Shown one piece after another: positions 45,208 to 54,085 of a stretch of 64,000 nucleotides of DNA. Numbering within the stretch: position 1 is the stretch's first letter; the number at the start of each line of letters is the position of its first letter. Origin of the DNA: Pseudomonas lurida (GTDB lineage Bacteria; Pseudomonadota; Gammaproteobacteria; Pseudomonadales; Pseudomonadaceae); NCBI RefSeq assembly GCF_013522705.1, contig NZ_JAAMRE010000001.1, forward strand, positions 62,001 through 126,000. Reading direction: 5' to 3'. The position numbers and the translations under genes were made by a program. Under the pieces are notes generated by a model. That model was given only the letters and a program-made list of their open reading frames with translations, was not told the origin of the DNA and made no database searches.

Positions 45208-46497
45208 ATGCGCGAAGCGTTGAATCAAGGCCTGATCGACTTTCTCAAGGCCTCCCCTACTCCTTTTCATGCCACCGCCGCCCTGGCCCAGCGCCTGGAA
45301 GCGGCCGGTTACCAGCGTCTCGACGAGCGCGAAACCTGGACCACCGAAGCCAACGGACGCTACTACCTCACCCGTAACGACTCCTCGATCATCGCCTTCA
45401 AACTCGGCCGCCATTCACCACTGCAGGGCGGCATTCGCCTGGTCGGCGCCCATACCGACAGCCCGTGCCTGCGAGTCAAGCCGCAGCCGGAATTGCAACG
45501 CCAGGGCTTCTGGCAGTTGGGCGTGGAAGTCTACGGCGGTGCCCTGCTGGCACCGTGGTTCGACCGCGACCTGTCGCTGGCCGGGCGCGTGACCTTCCGC
45601 CGCGATGGCAAGGTCGAAAGCCAATTGATCGACTTCAAACTGCCGATCGCGATCATCCCCAACCTGGCCATCCACCTCAATCGCGAAGCCAACCAGGGCT
45701 GGGCGATCAATGCCCAGACCGAGCTGCCGCCGATCCTGGCGCAGTTCGCCGGTGACGAGCGCGTAGACTTCCGCGCCGTGCTCACCGACCAACTGGCCCG
45801 CGAACACGGGCTCAATGCCGACGTCGTACTCGATTATGAGTTGAGCTTCTACGACACCCAGAGCGCCGCGGTGATCGGGCTCAACGGCGACTTCATCGCC
45901 GGCGCGCGCCTGGACAACCTGCTGTCGTGCTACGCCGGTCTGCAGGCCCTGCTGACCAGCGACAGCGAGGAAACCTGCGTGCTGGTGTGCAACGACCACG
46001 AAGAAGTCGGCTCCTGCTCGGCCTGTGGCGCCGATGGCCCGATGCTGGAGCAGACCCTGCGTCGCCTGTTGCCCGAAGGTGATGAATTCGTGCGCACCAT
46101 CCAGAAATCCCTGCTGGTGTCGGCCGACAACGCCCACGGCGTGCACCCTAACTACGCCGACAAGCACGACGCCAACCACGGCCCCAAGCTCAACGCCGGC
46201 CCGGTGATTAAGGTAAACAGCAACCAGCGCTACGCCACCAACAGCGAAACCGCCGGTTTCTTCCGCCACCTGTGCATGGCCCAGGAAGTGCCGGTGCAGA
46301 GCTTCGTGGTGCGCAGCGACATGGGCTGCGGCTCGACCATCGGCCCGATCACCGCCAGCCACCTGGGCGTGCGCACCGTGGACATCGGCCTGCCGACGTT
46401 TGCCATGCATTCGATCCGTGAACTGTGCGGCAGCCATGACCTGGCGCATTTGGTGAAGGTGTTGGGCGCGTTCTACGCCAGCCACGACCTGCCCTGA
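45208..46497 (+). CDS. apeB: M18 family aminopeptidase
   Basis: The 429-residue metallopeptidase has [16 protein letters not shown] (zinc His), [16 protein letters not shown] (bridging Asp), [17 protein letters not shown] (catalytic Glu pair) and [22 protein letters not shown]. This is the M18 (aspartyl aminopeptidase-like) set. It removes N-terminal acidic residues from peptides in the cytoplasm. The ATG at 45208 follows GGAG, giving the family start [13 protein letters not shown]. Confidence 0.96.
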   Translation: MREALNQGLIDFLKASPTPFHATAALAQRLEAAGYQRLDERETWTTEANGRYYLTRNDSSIIAFKLGRHSPLQGGIRLVGAHTDSPCLRVKPQPELQRQGFWQLGVEVYGGALLAPWFDRDLSLAGRVTFRRDGKVESQLIDFKLPIAIIPNLAIHLNREANQGWAINAQTELPPILAQFAGDERVDFRAVLTDQLAREHGLNADVVLDYELSFYDTQSAAVIGLNGDFIAGARLDNLLSCYAGLQALLTSDSEETCVLVCNDHEEVGSCSACGADGPMLEQTLRRLLPEGDEFVRTIQKSLLVSADNAHGVHPNYADKHDANHGPKLNAGPVIKVNSNQRYATNSETAGFFRHLCMAQEVPVQSFVVRSDMGCGSTIGPITASHLGVRTVDIGLPTFAMHSIRELCGSHDLAHLVKVLGAFYASHDLP

Positions 46498-46514
46498 AAC
46501 CAGGACTGCCTGTA

Positions 46515-46543
46515 GGTGGGAGGGGACACCCCCCCTCCCACAT
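46515..46543. repeat. REP-like palindrome (degenerate)
   Basis: GGTGGGAGGGGACACCCC and CCCTCCCACATT between apeB and a small membrane gene, an altered GI-type element. Confidence 0.65.
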
Positions 46544-46634
46544 TGGTTTTGCATCCACCTGACCTGCATCACCTGCACTTTGCGCAATCCGACCTAGACT
46601 GGTCGATATTCCCCTCAGACAAGGCCGTCGCTCC

Positions 46635-46811
46635 ATGATCCCCATGTCCTCGTTCCACGCCATGCTGATTCCCATCCTGATCGGCATGATCCTGCTGGCG
46701 GTAGGCTTCAACTTTCGCGACAAGCCTCTGGGCGTGTTCGGCATGTGGATCGGCATGCTGCTGATTCTGGGCACCGTGGTGTACAAAATCCTGGCCAAGC
46801 TGGCCGAATGA
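46635..46811 (+). CDS. 58-aa membrane micro-protein
   Basis: The short open frame encodes MIPMSSFHAMLIPILIGMIL, then LAVGFNFRDKPLGVFGMWIG, then MLLILGTVVYKILAKLAE. It has two hydrophobic helices with an RDKP turn between, so it is predicted to be an inner-membrane hairpin. CTCC precedes the ATG, and no strong ribosome site is visible; ATG 46644 is an alternative. The clean two-helix layout and its place between apeB and the MscS gene make it plausible, but no family is recognised. Confidence 0.6.
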   Translation: MIPMSSFHAMLIPILIGMILLAVGFNFRDKPLGVFGMWIGMLLILGTVVYKILAKLAE

Positions 46812-46883
46812 CAATTGCACTCGCATCTGGCATAGCGCCCTCGTACACTCGGTCAATTCGTCGTCTCCAAGGTTGACCGCCTC

Positions 46884-49049
46884 GTGCTTTCCCGTCTGTT
46901 TGCCCTGCCCTGTTGCCTGCTGCTCGCCCTGCTCATTCTGCTGCCGACCTCGCCCGCCCACGCGGCGGGCCTGCCCGGGTTACTCGCAGGCTCCAGCAAG
47001 CCCCAACCGCAGGCCGAGGTGCCCTTGGGGCAATCGCTGGACGAGGTGATCAAGACCCTGGAGAACGACCAGCAGCGCACCCAGTTGCTCAGCGACCTGA
47101 AAAAGCTGCGCGCCGCGACGCAAAAGGCCCAGCCGGTCGCCGAGCAAGGCGTGCTCGGCTTGATCGGCAGTACGCTGTCAGGCCTGGAACAGCAATTCTC
47201 CGGCAGCGACAGCCCACTGGGGCGCTGGTCCGATGAAGTCGACCAGGCCAAGGACGAACTTGAAGCCCTGATGCTGCCAGCCAGCGAATGGCTGCCGATC
47301 ATTTTCGGCTTTGCCTTGATCCTGGCGGTGTGGAGCCTGCTGGCCGCCGCGCTGATCTGGCTCAGCCACCGCGTGCGCGAACGTTTCGGCCTGCCCGAAG
47401 AATTGCCGCAACATCCACGCACATGGGACATGCTGCGCTTCGCCCTGCGCAAACTCGGGCCGTGGCTGATCGCCCTGGTCATCACCGTGTACCTGAGCTA
47501 CGCCCTGCCTTCGTCCCTGGGCAAATCCCTGGCGATGGTGCTGGCCTATGCGCTGGTGGTGGGCACCTGTTTTTCGGCGATCTGCGTGATTGCGTTCTCC
47601 CTGCTCGACGGTCCGCACCGCCATCGTGCGCTGTACATCCTGCGCCACCAGGCCTTTCGCCCGCTGTGGCTGATCGGCAGTTTCGCCGCTTTCGGCGAAG
47701 CCCTGAGCGACCCGCGCATGATGCAATCCCTGGGACCGCACCTGGCCCACACCGCCGCGACCGTGGCCAATGTGATGGCGGCCCTCTCCACCGGTGTGTT
47801 CATCCTGCGCTTTCGCCGGCCGATTGCGCACCTGATCCGCAACCAGCCGCTGTCGCGCCGCCTCACTCGCCGCGCCCTCAGCGACACCCTCTCGATTATC
47901 GGTACCTTCTGGTACCTGCCGGCGTTGTTGCTGGTGGGCATTTCGCTGTTCGCCACCTTCCTGTCCGCCGGCGACACCAGCACCGCCCTGCGCCAGTCGC
48001 TGCTGTGCACGGTGCTGTTGGTGTTGTGCATGGTGATCAACGGCCTGGTGCGTCGCCATGCGCTCAAGCCGCAGCGCGGGCACAAGCGTCATGCACTGTA
48101 TTCCGAGCGCCTGAAGAGTTTCTTCTACACCCTCGCCCATCTGCTGGTGTGGCTGGCGTTTATCGAGTTGGGCCTGCGGGTGTGGGGCCTTTCCTTGATT
48201 CGGTTTACCGAAGGCGACGGCCATGAAATCAGCGTCAAGCTGTTCGGCCTGGGCGGTACGCTATTGTTTGCCTGGCTGATCTGGATCCTCAGCGACACCG
48301 CGATCCACCACGCCCTGACGCGCTCGCGCAAAGGCCTGGCCAATGCCCGCGCCCAGACCATGATGCCGTTGATCCGCAACGTGCTGTTCGTGACCATTTT
48401 CATCATCGCCGCCATCGTCGCACTGGCGAACATGGGCATGAACGTCACGCCGCTGCTGGCCGGTGCCGGTGTGATCGGCCTGGCCATCGGCTTCGGTGCA
48501 CAATCGCTGGTGGCGGACTTGATCACCGGTCTGTTCATCATCATCGAAGACTCCCTGGCCATCGACGACTACGTCGACGTCGGCGGCCACCTGGGCACGG
48601 TCGAAGGCCTGACCATTCGCACCGTGCGCCTGCGCGACATCGACGGCATCGTGCACACCATCCCGTTCAGCGAAATCAAAAGCATCAAGAACTACTCGCG
48701 GGAGTTCGGCTACGCGATCTTCCGCGTGGCGATCCCGTACAACATGGACATCGACGACGCGATCAAACTGATCCGCGAGGTCGGCCAGAAAATCCGCAAC
48801 GACCCTATGCAGCGCCGCAATATCTGGTCGCCGCTGGAGATCCAGGGCGTGGAGAGCTTTGAGTCCGGCAGCGCCATTCTGCGCGCGCGGTTCAAGACGG
48901 CGCCGATCAAACAGTGGGAAGTGTCGCGGGCGTTCAACCTGGCGCTCAAGCGCCAGCTGGACGAAGCGGGCCTGGACCTGGCCACGCCGCGCTTGAGTGT
49001 GCAGGTAGTGACGGCGGCATCCGGGCAGGAAAAAGACAAAACCGTCTGA
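46884..49049 (+). CDS. large MscS-family mechanosensitive channel (YbiO-like)
   Basis: The 721-residue protein starts at GTG. It has a signal peptide (LFALPCCLLLALLILLPTSPAHA), a long periplasmic region with a coiled-coil-like segment (30-130), about ten membrane helices, and the MscS pore and beta domain near residues 500-600 (MGMNVTPLLAGAGVIGLAIG; FGAQSLVADLITGLFIIIED). Size and layout match E. coli YbiO (MscM-type). It opens under membrane tension to release osmolytes. Confidence 0.92.
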   Translation: MLSRLFALPCCLLLALLILLPTSPAHAAGLPGLLAGSSKPQPQAEVPLGQSLDEVIKTLENDQQRTQLLSDLKKLRAATQKAQPVAEQGVLGLIGSTLSGLEQQFSGSDSPLGRWSDEVDQAKDELEALMLPASEWLPIIFGFALILAVWSLLAAALIWLSHRVRERFGLPEELPQHPRTWDMLRFALRKLGPWLIALVITVYLSYALPSSLGKSLAMVLAYALVVGTCFSAICVIAFSLLDGPHRHRALYILRHQAFRPLWLIGSFAAFGEALSDPRMMQSLGPHLAHTAATVANVMAALSTGVFILRFRRPIAHLIRNQPLSRRLTRRALSDTLSIIGTFWYLPALLLVGISLFATFLSAGDTSTALRQSLLCTVLLVLCMVINGLVRRHALKPQRGHKRHALYSERLKSFFYTLAHLLVWLAFIELGLRVWGLSLIRFTEGDGHEISVKLFGLGGTLLFAWLIWILSDTAIHHALTRSRKGLANARAQTMMPLIRNVLFVTIFIIAAIVALANMGMNVTPLLAGAGVIGLAIGFGAQSLVADLITGLFIIIEDSLAIDDYVDVGGHLGTVEGLTIRTVRLRDIDGIVHTIPFSEIKSIKNYSREFGYAIFRVAIPYNMDIDDAIKLIREVGQKIRNDPMQRRNIWSPLEIQGVESFESGSAILRARFKTAPIKQWEVSRAFNLALKRQLDEAGLDLATPRLSVQVVTAASGQEKDKTV

Positions 49050-49076
49050 CTCCCGATCCCATTGCAGGATCGGGAG
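49050..49076. terminator. hairpin between MscS and mbtH
   Basis: CTCCCGATCC-cattgca-GGATCGGGAG is a perfect 10-bp stem between the convergent genes, with no long T-run. Confidence 0.65.
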
Positions 49077-49085
49077 CGGCGCAGA

Positions 49086-49310
49086 TCAACCGGCCAGTGC
49101 CGCGCCGTCCATCTTCTGGCGCAGGCTCAGGGGACGCATGTCGGTCCAGACTTCTTCGATGTAGGCCAGGCATTCTTTCTTGAAGCCGCTCTTGCCCACG
49201 GTGCGCCAGCCTTCGGGCACGGCCTTGTAGTCGGGCCAGATGGAATATTGTTCTTCATGGTTGACCACTACCTGAAACAGGATGTCGTCGCGGTCAAATA
49301 CTGAGGTCAT
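49086..49310 (-). CDS. mbtH: MbtH-like protein
   Basis: The 74-residue protein starts [20 protein letters not shown] and has the invariant MbtH core [18 protein letters not shown] and [11 protein letters not shown]. MbtH proteins bind and activate NRPS adenylation domains. The start follows GGAGAACCGCA. It lies 82 bases after pvdH on the same strand, the same pairing I recall in P. aeruginosa, and it should serve the pyoverdine synthetases including the one ending at 61282. Confidence 0.96.
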   Translation of the reverse strand: MTSVFDRDDILFQVVVNHEEQYSIWPDYKAVPEGWRTVGKSGFKKECLAYIEEVWTDMRPLSLRQKMDGAALAG

Positions 49311-49392
49311 TGCGGTTCTCCGTCGTTCATGGGCTGGCTGTGCAGCGTGCACAGCGTCGATGTCTGTAGAAACGTAGCGCGCCTACAAAAAA

Positions 49393-50787
49393 TTAGAGGC
49401 TGGCGACGGCTGCCGCGAGGGCGCGACCGAAAATCTCGGCCACCTGGTCGATTTCGCCGGCGGTGATCACCAGCGGGGGCAGAAAGCGCACCACGCTGGC
49501 GTGGCGACCGCCCAGCTCCAGGATCAGCCCGCGCTTGAGGCATTCGCGTTGCACCAACGGCGCCAACTGGCGATGCACCGGAGGGTGGCCCTGGTGATCG
49601 AGCGCGCCGTGCGGGTCCACCAGCTCGACGCCGAGCATCAGCCCGCGCCCACGGATGTCCCCCAGGTGCGGGAACTCACGCTGCAGCAGGCGCAGGTGTT
49701 CGCCCAGGCGCTCGCCCATCGCTGCCGCGTGGCCGGGCAGGTCATGGGCCTTGAGGTAGCGCATCACCGCCGAGCCTGCCGCCATGGCCATCTGATTGCC
49801 GCGAAAGGTCCCGGCATGAGCACCCGGCAACCAGGTGTCGAGCCAGTCGCGATACACCACCACTGCCAGCGGCAGGCTGCCGCCGATGGCCTTGGACAGC
49901 ACCACCACGTCCGGAATGATGCCGGCGTGTTCAAAGGCAAACATCTTGCCGGTGCGACCGAAGCCGCTCTGGATCTCGTCGACGATCAACGCGACGCCCG
50001 CCTGTTCGGTGATACGCCGCAGACCGCGCAGCCAGTCGAGGTCGGCCGGAATCACGCCGCCCTCGCCCTGCACGACTTCCACAATCACCGCAGCCGGCAA
50101 CAACACGCCGGCTTCGGGATCGTTGAGCAGGTTCTCGAGGTAATGCAGATTGACCCGCACCCCCTCCGCGCCGCCCAGGCCGAACGGGCAACGGTAGTCG
50201 TAAGGGTATGGCAGAAACTGCACGCCATGAGCAAGCAAGGCGCCCAGGGGTTTCTTAGGGCCCAGGCTGCCCATCAGGCTTAACGCGCCCTGGCTCATGC
50301 CGTGGTAACCGCCCTGGAACGACAACACGGTGCTGCGTCCGGTGGCGGTGCGCACCAGTTTCAGCGCGGCTTCCACCGCATCGGTACCGGTGGGGCCGCA
50401 GAACTGGATCTTGGCCTGGCGCGCCAGTTCGGCCGGCAACAGGCCGAACAGGTCCTGCACGAATTGATCCTTCACCGGCGTAGTCAGGTCGAGGGTGTGC
50501 AGCGGCAGCTCATCGATCAGCACCTGCCGGATTGCCTCGATCACCACCGGGTGGTTATGCCCCAGCGCCAGCGTCCCCGCACCGGCCAGGCAATCGATAA
50601 AGCGGCGACCTTCCACGTCTTCCACATAAATACCCTTGGCGCGTTTGAGCGCCAGGGGGATGCGCCGTGGGTAACTGCGCGCGTTGGACTCCTGCTGACG
50701 TTGACGCGCCAGCAGCGGGGTTTCGTCGAACTGATAGAGCGTTTCATGCACCTGGGTATCTTCGATACGGCTGGTAGCGACTGACAT
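49393..50787 (-). CDS. pvdH: diaminobutyrate--2-oxoglutarate aminotransferase
   Basis: The 464-residue class-III aminotransferase has the PLP-binding VILSKAIGGSLPLAVV lysine, FCGPTGTDAVEAALKL and AGTFRGNQMAMAAGSAVMRY motifs. It makes L-2,4-diaminobutyrate from aspartate semialdehyde, a pyoverdine building block. The ATG at 50787 follows a GGGA/AGAG-type site. The frame that continues to 50943 runs through the promoter and is not coding. An iron-starvation sigma box lies about 95 bases upstream. Confidence 0.94.
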   Translation of the reverse strand: MSVATSRIEDTQVHETLYQFDETPLLARQRQQESNARSYPRRIPLALKRAKGIYVEDVEGRRFIDCLAGAGTLALGHNHPVVIEAIRQVLIDELPLHTLDLTTPVKDQFVQDLFGLLPAELARQAKIQFCGPTGTDAVEAALKLVRTATGRSTVLSFQGGYHGMSQGALSLMGSLGPKKPLGALLAHGVQFLPYPYDYRCPFGLGGAEGVRVNLHYLENLLNDPEAGVLLPAAVIVEVVQGEGGVIPADLDWLRGLRRITEQAGVALIVDEIQSGFGRTGKMFAFEHAGIIPDVVVLSKAIGGSLPLAVVVYRDWLDTWLPGAHAGTFRGNQMAMAAGSAVMRYLKAHDLPGHAAAMGERLGEHLRLLQREFPHLGDIRGRGLMLGVELVDPHGALDHQGHPPVHRQLAPLVQRECLKRGLILELGGRHASVVRFLPPLVITAGEIDQVAEIFGRALAAAVASL

Positions 50788-50882
50788 CTCTGGATCCCTC
50801 AATACGCTGGATGATGGTGACCAAACTGCCGATCCGTTGGCGTCTGGCCCAAGGGCATGCGCACGGATTTCCTGTTCTGGAA

Positions 50883-50906
50883 ACGCACCAGCGAGAAGAG
50901 GATTTA
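50883..50906 (-). promoter_or_regulatory. iron-starvation (PvdS/IS) box for pvdH
   Basis: On the minus strand TAAAT at 50906-50902, exactly 16 bases, then CGT at 50885-50883. This matches the TAAAT-N16-CGT element recognised by the PvdS sigma factor in Pseudomonas. It lies 95 bases before the pvdH ATG, so pvdH and mbtH should be induced by iron limitation. Confidence 0.85.
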
Positions 50907-50941
50907 GGCGGCAGTGATGAATGCCCCTGATGACCCTAGGC

Positions 50942-51013
50942 ATCTACCCATCTTCGGTGAAAACATAACCTGAAAAAATGAGGTTCTTGTAGCGAGCAGG
51001 CTTGCCCTGCGCC
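50942..51013. repeat. 45-base intergenic repeat plus degenerate REP (copy A)
   Basis: The stretch from 50942 to about 50988 (starts ATCTACCCATCTTCGGTG, ends in TGAGGTTCTTG) matches 61138-61184 at roughly four of five positions, and in both places a REP-like palindrome follows directly. Here the REP reads AGCGAGCAGGCTTGCCCTGC. This is a larger repeated unit than a plain REP. Confidence 0.65.
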
Positions 51014-51018
51014 GGGCT

Positions 51019-51786
51019 TCAGAGCCCGCGGTATTTTTCATTCAAGGCATACAGAATCGCGCAGGTTTCGGCGTCCAGCACGCCGCGGTAATCCCCTGGC
51101 CGGAAATGCATTTGCAACGCACGGGTTCTCAGTTCGAACGCCTGGCGATTCTGCGCCGGTTTGTACCCATAGCGCTGGAAGGCCCGCTCCACTTCGACTT
51201 CCGGTGGCAGACCGACACAGAAGCGTCGTTGGTACATGGCCCGCGTCGGCTCATCGAACCAGGCGCCGATACCTGCCCTGTGCAGTCGCTCCCAGGGCAG
51301 CCGAGGCCCCGGATCGCTCTTGCGCCAGTAGGCCACGTCGGAGTGGCCGAGGATATCGGTCGGCGTAATCCGCGGATAGCGACCCAGGACATCGTGCAGC
51401 AGCGCGATCAGTACTTCGATCTGTTCCTCGGCGTAGGCGGGAAAGCTGAATACGCCCGCGTCGTCCCGCGCCAGGTTGACGAGCTCGATACCGATCGAGC
51501 GGCTATTAAGGTTGTCCCCTGCGTCCCAATGGCTCGCGCCGGCATGCCAGGCGCGCTGGGTCTCGTCCACCAGGCGAAACACGCGCAATTCTTCATAGCC
51601 GACGGCGCGATAGCCGGGATCATCGGGGTCGGGCAGCAGGTAATGCGCACTCACCCCATCCTGCGTCAACGTGCGCAGGGAGGATGCAAACGGCGCCGCG
51701 GTGTAATGCACGATGACCTGGCGCACGGGCTCGCCATTGCGCCCGTTGAAGCCGGTGGCGGGATAACTGGTGTCGATGACCAACAT
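51019..51786 (-). CDS. ampDh3: N-acetylmuramoyl-L-alanine amidase, AmpDh3-like
   Basis: The 255-residue protein has an Amidase_2 domain with the zinc His in IVHYTAAPF, AWHAGASHWDAGDNLNSRSIGIE, and GHSDVAYWRKSDPGPRLPW (Asp/His/Lys catalytic region). A C-terminal peptidoglycan-binding-type domain ends in TCAILYALNEKY. Length and motifs match P. aeruginosa AmpDh3 as I recall it. It cleaves the lactyl-peptide bond of murein. The ATG at 51786 follows AAAGGACGGCTCTC. No signal peptide is seen. It lies between pvdH and the dsb regulators without obvious relation to either. Confidence 0.88.
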   Translation of the reverse strand: MLVIDTSYPATGFNGRNGEPVRQVIVHYTAAPFASSLRTLTQDGVSAHYLLPDPDDPGYRAVGYEELRVFRLVDETQRAWHAGASHWDAGDNLNSRSIGIELVNLARDDAGVFSFPAYAEEQIEVLIALLHDVLGRYPRITPTDILGHSDVAYWRKSDPGPRLPWERLHRAGIGAWFDEPTRAMYQRRFCVGLPPEVEVERAFQRYGYKPAQNRQAFELRTRALQMHFRPGDYRGVLDAETCAILYALNEKYRGL

Positions 51787-51909
51787 GAGAGCCGTCCTTT
51801 TCAATACAGGCCAAGTCGTTCGGCCCGTTCAAACGCAAAAAAATTACCGCCATCCTGAAGGTTCGGACGCCAGGCGGGCGGTAACTATTTGGCTCTCAAA
51901 GAAAAGCGA

Positions 51910-53232
51910 TCAGCGCCGCAGCGGCATGCTCAGCTCGACGCGCAGGCCATCGGGGAGGCTGTCGAAGGTCAGCGAGCAGGCGCAGCGCTGCACGATCGCC
52001 TGCACGATCGCCAGGCCCAGGCCACAGCCTTCGCTGCTGCCGTTGCGCCAGAAGCGCTGAGTGAGGTATTGCAGGTCTTCGCTGGAGATCTGCTTGCCAT
52101 GGTCGCGCACGCGAAACACCACCTTGTCTGCGTGGTTGAACACGTTCAATTCCACGCGGGTGTGCGCCGGAGTGTGGCGCAACGCGTTGTCCAGCAGGTT
52201 GCGCAATGCGGCGACCGCCAGGCCCACCGGCATGTCCACCGGGGCGCCGCAGAGGTTGTCCGACAGGCTCAGGTCGATGCGCGCGTTGTCGCCGGCGTTG
52301 GCGTCCTGGATGGCCAGGCGCGCGACTTCTTCGGCGCTGGACTGCAGCCCATCGTCAAACGAAAGACTGCCTTCCACCCGCGCCAGCAGCAGCAATTGCT
52401 CCAAGGTGCGATGCAGGCGGTCGGCGCCCTCCTCGGCGTGGGCCAGGGATTGGTCGCGGGCGGCACCGTCGGTCATGCGCGCCACCTGCAGGTGAGTCTT
52501 GATCGCCGTCAGCGGGCTGCGCAGCTCATGGGCCGCATCGCCGGTGAGGCGGCGTTCGCGCTCGATGGTCTTGGCGATGCGCTGCAACAGTTGGTTCTGG
52601 GTGTCGAGCAGCGGTTTGAGTTCGCTGGGCAGCGGGTGGATCTGCAGCGGTTCGAGGGAATCGGCGCTGCGCCGCATCAGCGCGTCGCGCATGCGGTTGA
52701 GCGGCAACAGGCTTTGGCCGATGCCCAGCCACAGCAGGCACAGGCACCCCAGCATCGCCACGCCCACCGGCACCGAGGCTGCCAGCAGGATCGACAGGTT
52801 CAATGCCTCGCGCTCCACCTGGCGGTCGGCGGTGGTGATCAGCAGGTCGCCACGGGACAAGGTAAAGCTGCGCCAACCCACGCCATCGATGACCTGGTCG
52901 CGAAAGCCGCTCTTGCGCGACTCCAAGCCCTCATCCGGGGTGGTATGGCTACGCGCGAGGACTTCCCCGCGCAGGGAACTGACCTGACAGGCCATGCCGC
53001 CCGGCACATTGAGTTGTTCGGCACTGAAATGCGCACCACCGCTGACACTGGCCAGGCCCGGCATCTGTTCGGTCAGCCCGGCCACCATGCGCGCAGACGC
53101 CACGAGGCGCTGGTCGAGGGAAAACATCATCTGGTTGCGCAGGTCATTGAGCATCCAGGCCGCCGCCAGAGCCCAGATCAACACAAACGCGACGCCCAAC
53201 TTGAACGTCAGGCGCAGACGCAGGCTTTTCAA
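51910..53232 (-). CDS. dsbS: copper-responsive-type sensor histidine kinase
   Basis: The 440-residue protein has a first helix (FKLGVAFVLIWALAAAWM), a periplasmic sensor region (30-150) with a single Cys at residue 82 (GGMACQVSS), a second helix (LAASVPVGVAMLGCLCLLWL) and a HisKA domain with His235 (AAHELRSPLTAIKTH). A HATPase with NLLDNALRHTP and GLGLAIVQAIV follows. P. aeruginosa DsbS (PA2480 as I recall) senses copper through Cys82 and, with DsbR, drives dsbDEG. The gene order and that Cys match here. It overlaps dsbR by four bases. Confidence 0.88.
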   Translation of the reverse strand: MKSLRLRLTFKLGVAFVLIWALAAAWMLNDLRNQMMFSLDQRLVASARMVAGLTEQMPGLASVSGGAHFSAEQLNVPGGMACQVSSLRGEVLARSHTTPDEGLESRKSGFRDQVIDGVGWRSFTLSRGDLLITTADRQVEREALNLSILLAASVPVGVAMLGCLCLLWLGIGQSLLPLNRMRDALMRRSADSLEPLQIHPLPSELKPLLDTQNQLLQRIAKTIERERRLTGDAAHELRSPLTAIKTHLQVARMTDGAARDQSLAHAEEGADRLHRTLEQLLLLARVEGSLSFDDGLQSSAEEVARLAIQDANAGDNARIDLSLSDNLCGAPVDMPVGLAVAALRNLLDNALRHTPAHTRVELNVFNHADKVVFRVRDHGKQISSEDLQYLTQRFWRNGSSEGCGLGLAIVQAIVQRCACSLTFDSLPDGLRVELSMPLRR

Positions 53233-53909
53233 GACGCGTCCTTTGCCGTGCCCGCCGGCCCCAGGCGGTAACCGAGACCGCGCACCGTTTCGACGATACC
53301 GTTGCCCAACTTGCGCCGCAGGTGGTGGATATGCACATTGAGAGCGTTGCTTTCCAGCTCGTCATTAAAACCGTAGACGCTGTCTTTGAGCTGCTCGCTG
53401 GAGAGCACGCGGCCCTTGTTGTGCAGCAGGGCCTGCAACAGCGCCTGTTCACGGCGGGACAGGTCCACCGGCTGACCGCTGAGGAAGGTTTCACGGCTGC
53501 TGGGGTCGTACGTCAGGCAGCCGTGCTCGATCAGGTTGACGCTGCGGCCCGCCACGCGGCGCAGCAGGGTTTGCAGGCGTGCGGCCAATTCGCGCAGGTC
53601 GAAGGGCTTGAGCAGGTAATCGTCGGCGCCGGCCTGCAGGCCATCGACACGGTTGGTCACCGAGTCCCGGGCGGTGAGGATCAGCACCGGAATCTCCAGG
53701 CCCTGGCTGCGTTGTTGCTGCAGCAGCTTGAGACCGTCTTCGTCGGGCAGGCCGAGGTCGAGCACCATGATGTCGAAGGTCGCGGCCTTGAGCATCGCGC
53801 GCGCGGCGGCGGCCGAGGCCACGCGCTCGACGGTAAAGCCCTGGGCAGTGAGGCCGGCCACGATGCCGCTGGCGATCAGTTCGTCGTCTTCGCAGACCAG
53901 TACGTGCAT
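53229..53909 (-). CDS. dsbR: OmpR-family response regulator
   Basis: The 226-residue protein has a receiver domain with phosphoacceptor Asp51 (IMVLDLGLPDEDG) and Lys in LLKPFDLREL, then an OmpR/PhoB winged helix (LIEHGCLTYDPSSRETFLSG; ESNALNVHIHHLRRKLG). It pairs with the kinase encoded immediately downstream and is divergent from dsbD. The 176-base gap carries tandem repeats that suit it. Confidence 0.93.
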   Translation of the reverse strand: MHVLVCEDDELIASGIVAGLTAQGFTVERVASAAAARAMLKAATFDIMVLDLGLPDEDGLKLLQQQRSQGLEIPVLILTARDSVTNRVDGLQAGADDYLLKPFDLRELAARLQTLLRRVAGRSVNLIEHGCLTYDPSSRETFLSGQPVDLSRREQALLQALLHNKGRVLSSEQLKDSVYGFNDELESNALNVHIHHLRRKLGNGIVETVRGLGYRLGPAGTAKDAS

Positions 53910-53949
53910 GCTGAACCCTTCATGAAAGATGGGGCGATTAGAAACACAG

Positions 53950-54040
53950 CCGATTAAGCGCCGATTATGCCGCGAAAAGAGGCCGCCCCAAGATAATCCC
54001 TACACTCTAGAATAGCGCCCGGTTAATCATCGGTTAATCA
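53950..54040. promoter_or_regulatory. two pairs of 11-bp-period direct repeats, candidate DsbR sites
   Basis: CCGATTA occurs at 53950-53956 and 53961-53967. GGTTAATCA occurs at 54021-54029 and 54032-54040. Each pair has an 11-base period, the spacing at which OmpR/PhoB dimers bind. Read on opposite strands both pairs share GATTAA, so they form one motif placed in mirror orientation toward dsbR and dsbD. This suits activation of dsbDEG and autoregulation. Confidence 0.65.
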
Positions 54041-54085
54041 ACGCCACACATTGTGGCCTCACTTGCATCGAACTAAGGCTTGACC

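Noticed and set aside
45415..46587. A 390-residue leftward frame opposite apeB
   Set aside because: It is antisense to the M18 peptidase catalytic motifs, has shadow-type composition and runs into a REP element.
50788..50943. An N-terminal extension of pvdH
   Set aside because: The in-frame stretch contains the iron-starvation promoter box and has no ribosome site; the family start is at 50787.
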